Below are positions 43,767 to 52,187 of a stretch of 64,000 nt of DNA, in pieces. Under the pieces are notes generated by a model. It ran no database searches. It was not told the origin of the DNA and saw nothing but the letters and a program-made list of their open reading frames with translations. This stretch comes from JADCRZ01 sp965200945 (GTDB lineage: Bacteria; Bacteroidota; Bacteroidia; Chitinophagales; Chitinophagaceae), in assembly GCA_965200945.1 (NCBI GenBank), contig OZ241749.1, positions 1,240,001 through 1,304,000 on the forward strand. Direction: 5' to 3'. How positions within the stretch are numbered: position 1 is the stretch's first letter; every line of letters begins with the position of its first letter. Both the position numbers and the translations under genes were made by a program.

Positions 43767-43774
43767 CAAAATTA
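43767..43774 (-). promoter_or_regulatory. -7 promoter element for mrp
   Basis: The minus strand reads TAATTTTG, an exact TAnnTTTG match 34 bp before the chosen mrp start. It excludes the longer reading of the gene. Confidence 0.5.
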
Positions 43775-43818
43775 ACTCCTGAACAGCTTAGTTTGTTTAC
43801 TATTTACTGTTTAAGAAT

Positions 43819-43826
43819 TATTTTTG
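43819..43826 (+). promoter_or_regulatory. Possible -7 element for the CarboxypepD-reg gene
   Basis: TATTTTTG, an exact TAnnTTTG match, lies 96 bp before the ATG at 43922 in the divergent gap. A TTTG is 23 bp upstream, slightly further than usual. A second near match, TTTCTTTG, is at 43891-43898. Confidence 0.35.
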
Positions 43827-43921
43827 AATCAGTATTAAAATTTGTCAGGGTGAGATGTTCGAAGATTTAGATCAACGTTGTAGAAATCGCTTTCTTTGTA
43901 CTACAACCCAATCCAGTTTGC

Positions 43922-44560
43922 ATGATTAAGTTTTTACGTATTCTTTTTGTGCTGGTCATCATGTTACCGGTTGTTGCCAGGGCTCAGTTCAGTCAATTGA
44001 AAGATTCGGTTGTACAGCTCTATGGTGTGGTGATGACGGCCGACAGTCTGGCCGGTATCCCTTCCGTGAGCGTGGTAGTGAAAGGACAGAACAGGGGTAC
44101 TTTCACGAATGAAGACGGCGTGTTCTCGATCGTAGTCATGAAAGGCGATCAGATCGAATTCACCAGCATAGGCTACAAACCCAAACTGGCAGATATACCC
44201 AAAAACCTGGAAGGCAATCAATACAGCCTGCTGCAGCTCATGGTCACGGATACGCAATATCTTCCCGTCACCATCATCAAACCCCGGCCAACGCGCGAGC
44301 AGTTCGAACGCGATTTTGTGCGCATCAAAATACCGGATGATGACCTGGAAATCGCCCGGCAGAACAACGACGCCAGCAAAAGGCGCGTACTGATGCGCAT
44401 CCTCCCCAACGACGGCCGCGAATCAGCCAATCTCATGTTGCGCCAGGGCGCCCAGAAATACTATTCTGCCGGCCAAATGCCACCGCAGAACATCTTCAAC
44501 CCATTTGCATGGGGTGAGTTTATACAAGCCTGGAAAAGAGGCGATTTCAAAAATAAATAA
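43922..44560 (+). CDS. Secreted protein with a carboxypeptidase-regulatory-like domain
   Basis: A 212-residue protein with a signal peptide (LRILFVLVIMLPVVARAQ). Residues about 30-110 form a CarboxypepD_reg-like beta sandwich: LYGVVMTADSLAGIPSVSV, then GTFTNEDGVFSIVV and IEFTSIGYKP, the pattern seen at the N-terminus of SusC-like TonB receptors. The rest is helical and charged and carries no barrel, so this is not a receptor. It may bind outer-membrane components; function unknown. The next gene starts 9 bp after the stop. Confidence 0.8.
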   Translation: MIKFLRILFVLVIMLPVVARAQFSQLKDSVVQLYGVVMTADSLAGIPSVSVVVKGQNRGTFTNEDGVFSIVVMKGDQIEFTSIGYKPKLADIPKNLEGNQYSLLQLMVTDTQYLPVTIIKPRPTREQFERDFVRIKIPDDDLEIARQNNDASKRRVLMRILPNDGRESANLMLRQGAQKYYSAGQMPPQNIFNPFAWGEFIQAWKRGDFKNK

Positions 44561-44569
44561 TACTGCCGC

Positions 44570-45460
44570 ATGTCTGAAAGGGTTGCGGTCATCGGAGCCG
44601 GCACTATGGGCAATGGCATTGCACATGTCTTTGCACAGTCGGGCTACAACGTGCAGCTGATTGATGTCAGCCCGCAGCAGCTTCTGAAAGCATTGTCTGT
44701 CATTGGTAAAAACCTCGACCGGCAGGTCGCGAAGGGAGCGCTTGATGTACAGGAGAGCCAAGCAGCGCTCCAAAGAATACAAACAACATCCGATCTTGCT
44801 TCCGGCGTGGCGCAGGCAACCCTAGTGATCGAGGCCGCCACCGAAAATGCTGATCTCAAGCTGCAGATCTTTGAGCAGATCGATAAAGCAGCACCCGCTG
44901 AAGCCATCCTGGCCAGCAATACTTCTTCCATCTCCATTACAAAGATCGCCGCTGCCACCGGGCGGCCGGGTTCCGTGATCGGCATGCACTTCATGAATCC
45001 TGTGCCCGTAATGAAGCTGGTAGAGATCATCAACGGCTATTCCACACGCCGCGAAGTGACCCAGCATATCGTGGAGATCAGCCGCCAGCTGGGCAAAACG
45101 CCCTGCGTGGCCAATGATTATCCCGGCTTCGTTGCCAACCGCATCCTGATGCCGATGATCAATGAAGCCATCTGCAGCCTGCACGAAGGCGTAGCCGGCG
45201 TGGAAGCGATCGATACCATCATGAAGCTTGGTATGGCTCACCCTATGGGGCCCTTGCAGCTGGCCGACTTTATCGGACTGGATGTTTGCCTCAGCATCCT
45301 CAACGTGCTATATCACGACTTCGGCAATCCGAAATACGCGCCTTGTCCGCTCCTCAAAAATATGGTTGCGGCAGGCTATCTTGGCGTAAAAAGCCAGGAA
45401 GGTTTTTATCGTTATACTCCCGGAAGCAAAGACCTTTTGGTGAGCGAACGCTTTACGTAG
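44570..45460 (+). CDS. 3-Hydroxybutyryl-CoA dehydrogenase
   Basis: A 296-residue NAD-dependent enzyme of the 3-hydroxyacyl-CoA dehydrogenase family. The Rossmann motif VAVIGAGTMGNGIAHVFAQ opens the protein; LASNTSSISITKIAAATGRP, GMHFMNPVPVMKLVE (with the catalytic His) and ANDYPGFVANRILMPM follow in order. The C-terminal helical domain has GMAHPMGPLQLADFIGLDV. It oxidises (S)-3-hydroxybutyryl-CoA in the cytoplasm, in fatty-acid or butyrate metabolism. The glutaryl-CoA dehydrogenase-like gene at 37166 makes crotonyl-CoA, a neighbour in the same pathway. An amine oxidase gene follows. Confidence 0.93.
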   Translation: MSERVAVIGAGTMGNGIAHVFAQSGYNVQLIDVSPQQLLKALSVIGKNLDRQVAKGALDVQESQAALQRIQTTSDLASGVAQATLVIEAATENADLKLQIFEQIDKAAPAEAILASNTSSISITKIAAATGRPGSVIGMHFMNPVPVMKLVEIINGYSTRREVTQHIVEISRQLGKTPCVANDYPGFVANRILMPMINEAICSLHEGVAGVEAIDTIMKLGMAHPMGPLQLADFIGLDVCLSILNVLYHDFGNPKYAPCPLLKNMVAAGYLGVKSQEGFYRYTPGSKDLLVSERFT

Positions 45461-45501
45461 CCGCCACTCCCTTCTTACCTTAGAACTTAAATCTTTAAAT
45501 T

Positions 45502-46806
45502 ATGAGCGTGATAATAATCGGCGGCGGAGCTGCCGGATTGATGGCAGCTTATACGCTCAGCAAGGAAGGACATGCCGTAACACTGCTTGAAGCGCGCGAC
45601 CGGCTTGGCGGCAGGATCCATACGCTGGAAGGCGAAGGGTTTACCCAACCTGCGGAAGGAGGCGCCGAGTTTGTTCACGGGAACCTCCCGGTAACCCTTC
45701 AGTTGCTGAAGGAAGCAAACATCGACAAGGAAGAGACCGAAGGTGAACTGTGGCGCCTCAAGGCAGGGCATCTCACCAGGGCCCATGATTTCATCGAGCA
45801 GAGTGACCTGCTTATGAAGCAGCTCGATGAGTTGAAAGAAGACCTTCCCATCGAGGCATTCCTGGACGAGCATTTTGCCGGTTCAAAATACGATGCGCTG
45901 CGGGAATCGATCCGTGGTTTTGTAGAAGGTTATGACGCTGCCGACATCAGCAAAGCCAGCACTTTTGCCTTGCGGGAAGAATGGGAAGGAGAAGACGAGC
46001 AGCAATACCGGCCAGTCGGCGGATATGCGCCGATGATCCGGTTTATGGCGCAGCAATGCAGGAAGCATGGTGGTGAGATCAGGCTTTCGGAAGCAGTGGA
46101 AAGCGTGGAATGGAGTGCCGGCGAAGTAGCGGTATATACCCGCCTGGGGCTGCTGTACAAGGCAAGCAGGCTTATCGTAACCATACCGCTGAGCCTCCTG
46201 CAGATGCCAGCTTCCGAACCAGGTACTATCCGGTTCCAGCCAGACTTGCCAGTGAAGCTGGAAGCCTGCCGTAAGATCGGGATGGGGCAGGTGATAAAGA
46301 TCTTGTTCGAGTTTTCTTCCTCGCTTTGGAAAGAGCAGGAAGTTTCAAATGCAGTAGGCTCCAACCTGGCCGGTGCTGCCTGGTTTTTTTCCGGGGAAGC
46401 AGTTCCTACCTGGTGGACGCAGCTACCCAGGCAGTCGAACCTGCTGACCGGCTGGCTTGCAGGCCCGAAAGCGGCCGCCCATGCGCATACAACCGATGAA
46501 GAGCTTATCACCCAGGCAATCGGTTCACTTGCAAATATCTTGTCTGTGCCGGCTCAATTTGTCAGGGAACAACTTATACAAACCCGTGTGTTCAACTGGG
46601 CCAATGATCCGTATTCCCGCGGGGCATATGCCTACAATACAACGGAGACTGTGGAGGCGAGAAAGATCCTGCTGCAACCGGAAGCGGATACGATCTTTTT
46701 TGCCGGTGAAGCACTGTATGAGGGAAAGGAAATGGGTACCGTGGAAGGTGCTTTGTCTAGTGGGAAAAACACAGCGGAGTCGATCGCCCAATTACCGGAC
46801 AAGTGA
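45502..46806 (+). CDS. Flavin-dependent amine oxidase family protein
   Basis: A 434-residue FAD enzyme. It has the dinucleotide-binding motif IIIGGGAAGLMAAY (3-16), LLEARDRLGGRIHT (about 30-43), the GGAEFVHGN substrate region near 52 and a C-terminal FFAGEALYEGKEMGTVEGAL element closing the FAD site. This is the MAO/polyamine-oxidase fold. The likely activity is oxidation of an amine, releasing peroxide and aldehyde, but the substrate is unknown. It has no signal peptide. A bidirectional terminator separates it from the ribosomal-protein genes. Confidence 0.85.
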   Translation: MSVIIIGGGAAGLMAAYTLSKEGHAVTLLEARDRLGGRIHTLEGEGFTQPAEGGAEFVHGNLPVTLQLLKEANIDKEETEGELWRLKAGHLTRAHDFIEQSDLLMKQLDELKEDLPIEAFLDEHFAGSKYDALRESIRGFVEGYDAADISKASTFALREEWEGEDEQQYRPVGGYAPMIRFMAQQCRKHGGEIRLSEAVESVEWSAGEVAVYTRLGLLYKASRLIVTIPLSLLQMPASEPGTIRFQPDLPVKLEACRKIGMGQVIKILFEFSSSLWKEQEVSNAVGSNLAGAAWFFSGEAVPTWWTQLPRQSNLLTGWLAGPKAAAHAHTTDEELITQAIGSLANILSVPAQFVREQLIQTRVFNWANDPYSRGAYAYNTTETVEARKILLQPEADTIFFAGEALYEGKEMGTVEGALSSGKNTAESIAQLPDK

Positions 46807-46828
46807 TTACCTGATAAAAAATGAGGAA

Positions 46829-46858
46829 AATAAAAAAGGCCGCTGAATCAGCGGCCTT
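46829..46858. terminator. Bidirectional terminator between the amine oxidase gene and rpsG
   Basis: AAAAAGGCCGCTGA and TCAGCGGCCTTTTT form a perfect stem with A-rich and T-rich flanks, so both strands show a hairpin with a U-tract. It ends rightward transcription of the amine oxidase gene and leftward transcription of rpsL-rpsG. Confidence 0.9.
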
Positions 46859-46877
46859 TTTGCCCGGGTCTATTTCA

Positions 46878-47345
46878 TTACACTTTGAAATGGGAGAATG
46901 CCTTGTTGGCTTCAGCCATTCTGTGAGTGTCTTCTTTCTTTTTGAATGCTCCACCTTCGCCCTTGCTTGCCGCTACCACTTCACCAGCCAGCTTGTCGGC
47001 CATGCTTCTGCCGTTTCTTTCGCGGCTGAAGCGGATGAGCCATTTGATGCTGAGGGAAATTTTTCTGTCGGGACGAACTTCTGCAGGGATCTGGAAGGTA
47101 GCACCACCGATACGGCGGCTGCGTACTTCTACAGCCGGGGTAACGTTGTTGAGAGCTCTTCTCCAGATTTCGTACCCATCTTCTCCGGTTTGTTTGCCAA
47201 CTTTGTCGATGGCATCGTAGAAAATGTTGAATGCACCACTTTTTTTGCCTTCCCACATCAGGTTGTTGACAAATCGGGTTACCAGCTTATCGTTATATCT
47301 TGCATCCGGTGCAAGGGGTAATTTTTTTGCTTGTGCTTTCCTCAT
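46878..47345 (-). CDS. rpsG: 30S ribosomal protein S7
   Basis: A 155-residue ribosomal protein that binds the 3' domain of 16S rRNA. It begins MRKAQAKKLPLAPDARYNDKL; a run with VTRFVNNLMWEGKKS and later SIKWLIRFSRERNGRSMADKL match S7. It is 62 bp downstream of rpsL on the same strand. In most bacteria fusA follows, but here a strong terminator ends the operon. Confidence 0.98.
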   Translation of the reverse strand: MRKAQAKKLPLAPDARYNDKLVTRFVNNLMWEGKKSGAFNIFYDAIDKVGKQTGEDGYEIWRRALNNVTPAVEVRSRRIGGATFQIPAEVRPDRKISLSIKWLIRFSRERNGRSMADKLAGEVVAASKGEGGAFKKKEDTHRMAEANKAFSHFKV

Positions 47346-47407
47346 GACTTCTTTATTATAAACGGATCGGGCGACCCGTATGTAAACGTATGATTGAAGG
47401 GGTGATA

Positions 47408-47794
47408 TTATTTTTTAGCGCCTGCCTTGTCTTTCTTAGTACCGTATTTCGAACGGCTTTTTTTTCTGTCTTTAACACCGGCGGTGTCAAGGCTTCCTCT
47501 TACGATGTGGTAACGAACACCTGGCAGATCTTTCACACGGCCACCGCGGATCAGCACGATGGAGTGCTCCTGAAGGTTATGGCCTTCTCCGGGAATATAC
47601 GCGATCACTTCAATTTTATTGGTAAGACGAACTTTTGCAACTTTCCGAAGGGCCGAATTCGGTTTTTTAGGCGTGGTGGTGTAAACACGTGTACAAACAC
47701 CCCGTCTTTGCGGACACGCATCCAAAGCCCTGGACTTGCTTTTTGCCCTGATAATTTCTCTTCCTTTACGAACTAATTGTTGAATAGTAGGCAT
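47408..47794 (-). CDS. rpsL: 30S ribosomal protein S12
   Basis: A 128-residue ribosomal protein of the decoding centre. It begins MPTIQQLVRKGRE and has the conserved TTTPKKPNSALRKVAKV loop; the Lys at the usual streptomycin-resistance site (PKKPNSA) is wild type. GEGHNLQEHSIVLIRGGRVK also fits. The C-terminal tail is basic with several Lys. A -7 promoter box is 24 bp upstream of the ATG. It leads a two-gene rpsL-rpsG operon. Confidence 0.98.
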   Translation of the reverse strand: MPTIQQLVRKGREIIRAKSKSRALDACPQRRGVCTRVYTTTPKKPNSALRKVAKVRLTNKIEVIAYIPGEGHNLQEHSIVLIRGGRVKDLPGVRYHIVRGSLDTAGVKDRKKSRSKYGTKKDKAGAKK

Positions 47795-47817
47795 TCTAAC
47801 CTTTTTATTTTGGACGG

Positions 47818-47825
47818 CAAAGGTA
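47818..47825 (-). promoter_or_regulatory. -7 promoter element for rpsL-rpsG
   Basis: The minus strand reads TACCTTTG, an exact TAnnTTTG match, 24 bp before the rpsL ATG. Confidence 0.6.
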
Positions 47826-47886
47826 ATATAACCATCCGGAATATGGAAAAATTAAGAAATAAAATTATCAAAATACCGCGGACCTC

Positions 47887-48951
47887 TTATACCCTAAACA
47901 TCCATCCATACGGATCAGGCATCTTTCCCTCTCTGATTTCATCTAACCGGCTCTTCAGCCCGGGGGCGACTATCCATTTTCCGGTATCGAAGGTCATTAC
48001 GTAATCCTTGTATTTCAATTCCCGGATCATCGATATGGTGGCGGCGGTACCGGTACCAAATACCTCACGCAGCGTGCCAGCCTTGTGCGCTTCAATGATG
48101 AGATTGATATCGATGTTCTCTTCCCTAACCGTCAGCCCCATCTCCCTGAGAATGACCATCGCACTGTCGCGGGTAACCCCGGCCAGGATGGTATTGTTTT
48201 CGAGCGGCGGAGTGTACGCAGTATTTCCGATCACGCAGAAAAAGTTCATGGTACCTATTTCCTGTACATAACGGTGCTCGAATGCATCGGTCCACAATAC
48301 CTGGTCGTAGCCCTTCCGCTTTGCTTCGGCAGTGGCATGCATGCTGGCGCCGTAATTGGCGGCGGCCTTTACATAACCGATGCCGCCGGGTGCTGCACGC
48401 GTGTAAGTCTCTTCCACGTATATGCGCATCGGAGCAGCATAGTACGGCCCGGTAGGACTGAGTATAATCAGAAACTTATATTTTTCGGAAGGTTTCACGC
48501 CGATCACCTCGTCGGTGCTGAACATGAAAGGACGGATGTAAAGTGCATGATCTTGTTTGGCGGGGATCCAGTTCCTGTCGAGCTGGATAAGCCTGCGCAT
48601 GCCCCCGATAAAGATCTCTTCCGGTACGGGCGGCATCTGCATGCGTTCCGCGGAGATATTGAACCGTTTGAAGTTCTCTTCCGGACGGAACATCGCCAGG
48701 TTATTGCTGGCATCGCGGTATGCTTTAATGCCTTCAAAGATAATCTGGCCGTAATGAAGGGCTGCAACGGAAGGATCGAGCAGCAGGGGCTGGTACGGTT
48801 TTATCTCGACATTCTTCCACTCGCCGTTCTCGTAATCTGCTTCCAGCATGTGATCGGTAAAATATTTGCCAAAAGGGATGTTCTCCAGGGGAAGATCTGT
48901 CAGTTTACTTCTCTCCACTTTTGTAACCGGAATTTCGAATGCACCAACCAT
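47887..48951 (-). CDS. ilvE: Branched-chain amino acid aminotransferase
   Basis: A 354-residue PLP enzyme. ATG at 48951 (MVGAFEIPVTKVERSKL) is preferred to one 24 bp upstream. Fold-type IV motifs are present: GQIIFEGIKAYR near 68-79, the PLP-binding Lys in KAAANYGASMHA (about 193-204), DQVLWTDAFE and GTGTAATISMI near 305. It transfers the amino group between glutamate and branched-chain keto acids in the cytoplasm, the last step in Leu, Ile and Val synthesis. It is 92 bp upstream of rpsL on the same strand, but that gene has its own promoter. Confidence 0.95.
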   Translation of the reverse strand: MVGAFEIPVTKVERSKLTDLPLENIPFGKYFTDHMLEADYENGEWKNVEIKPYQPLLLDPSVAALHYGQIIFEGIKAYRDASNNLAMFRPEENFKRFNISAERMQMPPVPEEIFIGGMRRLIQLDRNWIPAKQDHALYIRPFMFSTDEVIGVKPSEKYKFLIILSPTGPYYAAPMRIYVEETYTRAAPGGIGYVKAAANYGASMHATAEAKRKGYDQVLWTDAFEHRYVQEIGTMNFFCVIGNTAYTPPLENNTILAGVTRDSAMVILREMGLTVREENIDINLIIEAHKAGTLREVFGTGTAATISMIRELKYKDYVMTFDTGKWIVAPGLKSRLDEIREGKMPDPYGWMFRV

Positions 48952-49039
48952 GCTCTTTTTTTTACAAAGAAACAAACAATATTCTGGCTAGCAAAATGCA
49001 GGTACGCATCCGTAATATTGCAGACAACACCACCCGTCC

Positions 49040-49558
49040 ATGAGTTTACAGCATACCGACCTGCCCGGCTATTTACTGGCCGACCTGTTCCGGAATTCCC
49101 TGATCAGCCTGCCGGAAGAACTGGTGCAGGTGCCTGTAAAACAACCGGTTCAGCCGGTGACCATATCCTATATGGGAAAAAATACGCAGCACATCATGAT
49201 CGGCATTTACAATACAGAGAATGCTTTTCTTTCTGCGGAAGCACAGGATTTTTTACTGAACATCCTCAAGGCGTGCCAGCGGAACATCGACCATGTTTCC
49301 ATCGTGAATTTCGCTACCCTCGAACCTACCCTCGCTCAATTGAAGGATCAACTGGCTCCCCGGGTAATGATGTTGTTCGGCTCCCACCCTCTCTTTGCCT
49401 CCATTTTAGACAACCAGATCGATTTTGTACTGGCAGAAAAGGAAGACCTCCAGATCATGCGCATACCAGCATTGGACAAGATGATGGAAACCAGCGCCGA
49501 AAGCCGCGCGATGAAGGGTAAATTATGGCTTTTGCTTAAACAGGTTTTCAATTTGTGA
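49040..49558 (+). CDS. Hypothetical protein
   Basis: A 172-residue soluble protein I do not recognise. It has no signal or membrane segment. Alternating alpha/beta pattern is visible: HIMIGIYNTENAFLSAEAQDF, VSIVNFATLEPTL and RVMMLFGSHPLFASIL, suggesting a small Rossmann-like fold. The end is helical and basic (MKGKLWLLLKQVF). It lies upstream of rdgB, 82 bp away, and diverges from ilvE. No motif supports an activity. Confidence 0.65.
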   Translation: MSLQHTDLPGYLLADLFRNSLISLPEELVQVPVKQPVQPVTISYMGKNTQHIMIGIYNTENAFLSAEAQDFLLNILKACQRNIDHVSIVNFATLEPTLAQLKDQLAPRVMMLFGSHPLFASILDNQIDFVLAEKEDLQIMRIPALDKMMETSAESRAMKGKLWLLLKQVFNL

Positions 49559-49607
49559 AAATGGTGTGATAATCAGCGCCAGCTCTTTTGTGTACGGCTA
49601 TTCTCGT

Positions 49608-49615
49608 TACTTTTG
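49608..49615 (+). promoter_or_regulatory. -7 promoter element for the rdgB-sigma operon
   Basis: TACTTTTG, an exact TAnnTTTG match, is 25 bp before the rdgB ATG. TTTG at 49587-49590 is 17 bp upstream, close to the usual -33 position. Confidence 0.55.
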
Positions 49616-49640
49616 ATCAGGAGCCCTTACACTTTGCTAT

Positions 49641-50249
49641 ATGGAACTGATTTTCGCTACCAACAATATGCACAAAGTATTGGAAGTTCAGGCCGCTGTC
49701 GGCAATGATTTCCAACTCATTACACTCCGTCAGGCAGGTATTGACATTGACATTCCGGAACCTCATCCCACACTGCAGGAAAATGCCCGCGAGAAATCAG
49801 CCGCCATCTTCCGGTTAACAGGCAGGAACTGTTTCAGTGAAGACACTGGCCTGGAAGTAGACGCGCTCAACGGCGAGCCCGGTGTAAAAACCGCCCGATA
49901 CGCCGGGGAAGGCAAATCGACCTACGACAATATCAGCAAGCTTCTGCAAAATATGGAGGGGAAAAGCGACCGATCTGCCAGGTTCCGTACCGTTGTTTCA
50001 CTGATCCTGGAAGAAAAAGAAATATTTTTTGAAGGCATCTGCGAAGGGAAGATCGTTGAAGTACCGTCGGGAAGGGAAGGTTTCGGGTACGATCCAGTCT
50101 TTTCTCCCGGTGACTCGGAGAAGACTTTTGCGGAAATGTCGCTGATGGAGAAAGGCTTATACAGCCACCGGAAAAAGGCGATGGATAAATTGGTTGCATT
50201 TTTGCATCAGAAAGACGCAGCATTGTTAAATGGTTCAAGTAAAATCTGA
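49641..50249 (+). CDS. rdgB: Non-canonical purine NTP pyrophosphatase (RdgB/HAM1)
   Basis: A 202-residue enzyme that removes dITP, dXTP and ITP from the nucleotide pool. It opens MELIFATNNMHKVLEVQ. FSEDTGLEVDALNGEPGVKT (about 72-91) holds the catalytic Asp, GYDPVFSP and FAEMSLMEKGLYSHRKKA form the C-terminal base-recognition motifs. Length and order are normal. The next gene, an ECF sigma factor, starts 3 bp after the stop. Confidence 0.95.
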   Translation: MELIFATNNMHKVLEVQAAVGNDFQLITLRQAGIDIDIPEPHPTLQENAREKSAAIFRLTGRNCFSEDTGLEVDALNGEPGVKTARYAGEGKSTYDNISKLLQNMEGKSDRSARFRTVVSLILEEKEIFFEGICEGKIVEVPSGREGFGYDPVFSPGDSEKTFAEMSLMEKGLYSHRKKAMDKLVAFLHQKDAALLNGSSKI

Positions 50250-50252
50250 AAG

Positions 50253-50828
50253 GTGAATAAAGCAAGCAACCCGTTTATCAGTGAAACCGACTTAATCAGG
50301 GGATGCCTGTCGGCTAACATCCGAATGCAGGAGGAACTCTACAACCGGTTTTCACCCAAAATGTATGCGGTTTGCCTGCGCTATTCCAATAATGCAGACG
50401 ATGCGCAGGACCTCCTCCAGGAAGGATTCATCAAGGTTTTCAGGAACCTGGATAAATTCAGGGCAGAGGGTTCGTTTGAAGGATGGGTGAGGCGGGTGTT
50501 CGTAAACACGTCGATCGAACATTACCGCAGGAAGATCAACCTGACCAGCACCAGCGACAAGGAAGAGTTCCTGATCGAAGACAACAGCTGGAATGCGCTG
50601 GACAGGCTGGGTGAAAAAGACATCATCATGCTGGTACAGGAATTATCGCCGGGATACCGTACCGTTTTTAATTTATATGCAGTGGAAGGATATTCACATA
50701 AAGACATCGCCAACATGCTGGGCATCAGTGAAGGCACCAGTAAATCGCAACTCGCACGCGCGAAGGGCATTCTTCAGAAAAAAGTTGAACAATATACCGA
50801 CGATAAAAGAAAATCCATAACCCGCTAG
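50253..50828 (+). CDS. ECF-family RNA polymerase sigma factor
   Basis: A 191-residue sigma-70 group 4 factor with a GTG start immediately after rdgB. Region 2 (about 25-95) has LYNRFSPKMYAVCLRYSNN and DLLQEGFIKVFRNLDKF; region 4 (about 125-180) has SPGYRTVFNLYAVEGYSHKDI with the helix-turn-helix IANMLGISEGTSKSQLARAK. Typical ECF factors direct RNA polymerase to stress or envelope promoters and are held by a membrane anti-sigma factor. The next gene, 2 bp away, has such a layout. Confidence 0.93.
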   Translation: MNKASNPFISETDLIRGCLSANIRMQEELYNRFSPKMYAVCLRYSNNADDAQDLLQEGFIKVFRNLDKFRAEGSFEGWVRRVFVNTSIEHYRRKINLTSTSDKEEFLIEDNSWNALDRLGEKDIIMLVQELSPGYRTVFNLYAVEGYSHKDIANMLGISEGTSKSQLARAKGILQKKVEQYTDDKRKSITR

Positions 50829-50830
50829 AA

Positions 50831-51721
50831 ATGTCATCAGAACTTGCAAACCGGCTTCAGCGCTATGAAGTTACACCTCCCGAAAGCGCCTGGTCAAATA
50901 TCTCCCGGGCCCTCCATGATGAGAAGGGCCAGAGCCAGCTGGCGGAACGGTTACAAAATTACGAAGCAGCTCCTCCGGCCGATGCCTGGGCTAACATCGT
51001 GGCGCGGATGCAGGGTGCCATAGAACCAAGCCAACCGCAAACATCTCAAAAACGCCTGTTCTGGTTTAAATTGAGTGCAGCAGCCATCGTAGCCGGCGTT
51101 ATAGCCGTTGCCGGGCTGCGTTTTTTTTTCGACCAGTCATCCCAGCCTGAATTTGCCTCGCCTCTTGCAGCAAAAGGAGGCCTTTCATCACACAAACAGC
51201 CCATCATCACCTTCAAGGGGATGATAGAAGCCACCGTTCCTGCCAAATCACTCGCCATACTTACTAAAGCTAAATCGGTGTTTTCTCCTAAAAAGAAAAA
51301 GTATGAAGCGGACGAAGAACATTTGTACCTCCGGAACGCTGTAGTGAACAACACGCCATTTCCGGATACGGCAGCAACCGTGATGGTAGACACGAGGCTA
51401 ATCAGGAACGAAAGCGGCGACATCATCCAGAACCTGAGCCTTCTTAACGCCGGCGACAACCGTTATATCAGCGTTACCAGCCCCAACGGACAGCAAACCC
51501 GCATCTCTTCCAAATTCATACATGCTCTGGTATATTTGAAAGACAACAATTACCTTGAAAATTTTCAGGGTTATATCGATCAGTCATTCCTTGAAAGCCT
51601 GGCCTGGAAAATCAAATTCGAAAGCTGGCGTAAAAAACTCATCGAAACACCCTTCATTCCTTCCAATTTAAATTACCTCGACATTTTCCAGTTGAAAGAA
51701 CTCATCACAAAAGAAGAATAA
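50831..51721 (+). CDS. Probable anti-sigma factor, single-pass membrane protein with a duplicated N-terminal motif
   Basis: A 296-residue protein. Two similar stretches lie in the cytoplasmic part: LANRLQRYEVTPPESAWSNI near 4-23 and LAERLQNYEAAPPADAWANI near 36-55, a tandem duplication. One membrane helix (about 77-100, KLSAAAIVAGVIAVAGLRFFF) separates it from a periplasmic part (about 105-296) with no known domain. Its position just after the ECF sigma gene and the one-helix layout suggest it inhibits that factor, but I do not see a ZAS Zn-binding motif. The next gene is a thioesterase, 19 bp on. Confidence 0.7.
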   Translation: MSSELANRLQRYEVTPPESAWSNISRALHDEKGQSQLAERLQNYEAAPPADAWANIVARMQGAIEPSQPQTSQKRLFWFKLSAAAIVAGVIAVAGLRFFFDQSSQPEFASPLAAKGGLSSHKQPIITFKGMIEATVPAKSLAILTKAKSVFSPKKKKYEADEEHLYLRNAVVNNTPFPDTAATVMVDTRLIRNESGDIIQNLSLLNAGDNRYISVTSPNGQQTRISSKFIHALVYLKDNNYLENFQGYIDQSFLESLAWKIKFESWRKKLIETPFIPSNLNYLDIFQLKELITKEE

Positions 51722-51740
51722 CGAAATCCTCTTCTCCGAT

Positions 51741-52169
51741 ATGGCGAGATTCATACCTGATTTCCCCGAAACTTTTTCCTTTACAGCACCGCTTTCCGTC
51801 AGGATCACTGATATAAATTATGGCGGGCATGTTGGCAACGACAAGATCCTCTCCCTCATTCACGAAGCACGCGTGCTTTACTTGCAGCACCATGGTCTCA
51901 CCGAACTTAAATTCGGGCCGGCCAGTCTTATCATGAAGAATGTGACGATCGATTTCATCAAGGAGTTATTTTATGGCGAAGAACTCACTGTAGGCATACA
52001 GGCTGCCGGGTTTTCAAAAGTATCTTTCAACCTGTTCTATAAACTGGAAAAAGCAAAAGACACAGGTTCGATCCTGGTTGCCCAGGCAAAAACGGGCATG
52101 GTCTGTTTTGATTATTCAAGCCGCAAGGTCAGTCAGCTGACTGATGAATTGAGGGAAAAACTGATCTGA
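51741..52169 (+). CDS. Acyl-CoA thioesterase, hotdog fold
   Basis: A 142-residue enzyme of the 4HBT thioesterase family. INYGGHVGNDKILSLIHEAR (about 24-43) is the typical catalytic helix-loop with Asp and Glu, followed by YGEELTVGIQAAGFSKVSF strand pairs. It hydrolyses acyl-CoA thioesters in the cytoplasm; the chain specificity is unknown. It closes the rdgB-sigma-anti-sigma cluster. The stop codon lies inside a hairpin shared with the convergent aroE. Confidence 0.83.
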   Translation: MARFIPDFPETFSFTAPLSVRITDINYGGHVGNDKILSLIHEARVLYLQHHGLTELKFGPASLIMKNVTIDFIKELFYGEELTVGIQAAGFSKVSFNLFYKLEKAKDTGSILVAQAKTGMVCFDYSSRKVSQLTDELREKLI

Positions 52170-52187
52170 ACCAAACAGGTTCAGATC
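52163..52187. terminator. Convergent hairpin over the stop codons of the thioesterase gene and aroE
   Basis: GATCTGAACC and GGTTCAGATC form a perfect 10-bp stem with AAACA loop. The thioesterase TGA (52167-52169) and the aroE TGA (52181-52183 on the minus strand) lie in its two arms. No U-tract follows on either strand. Confidence 0.55.
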
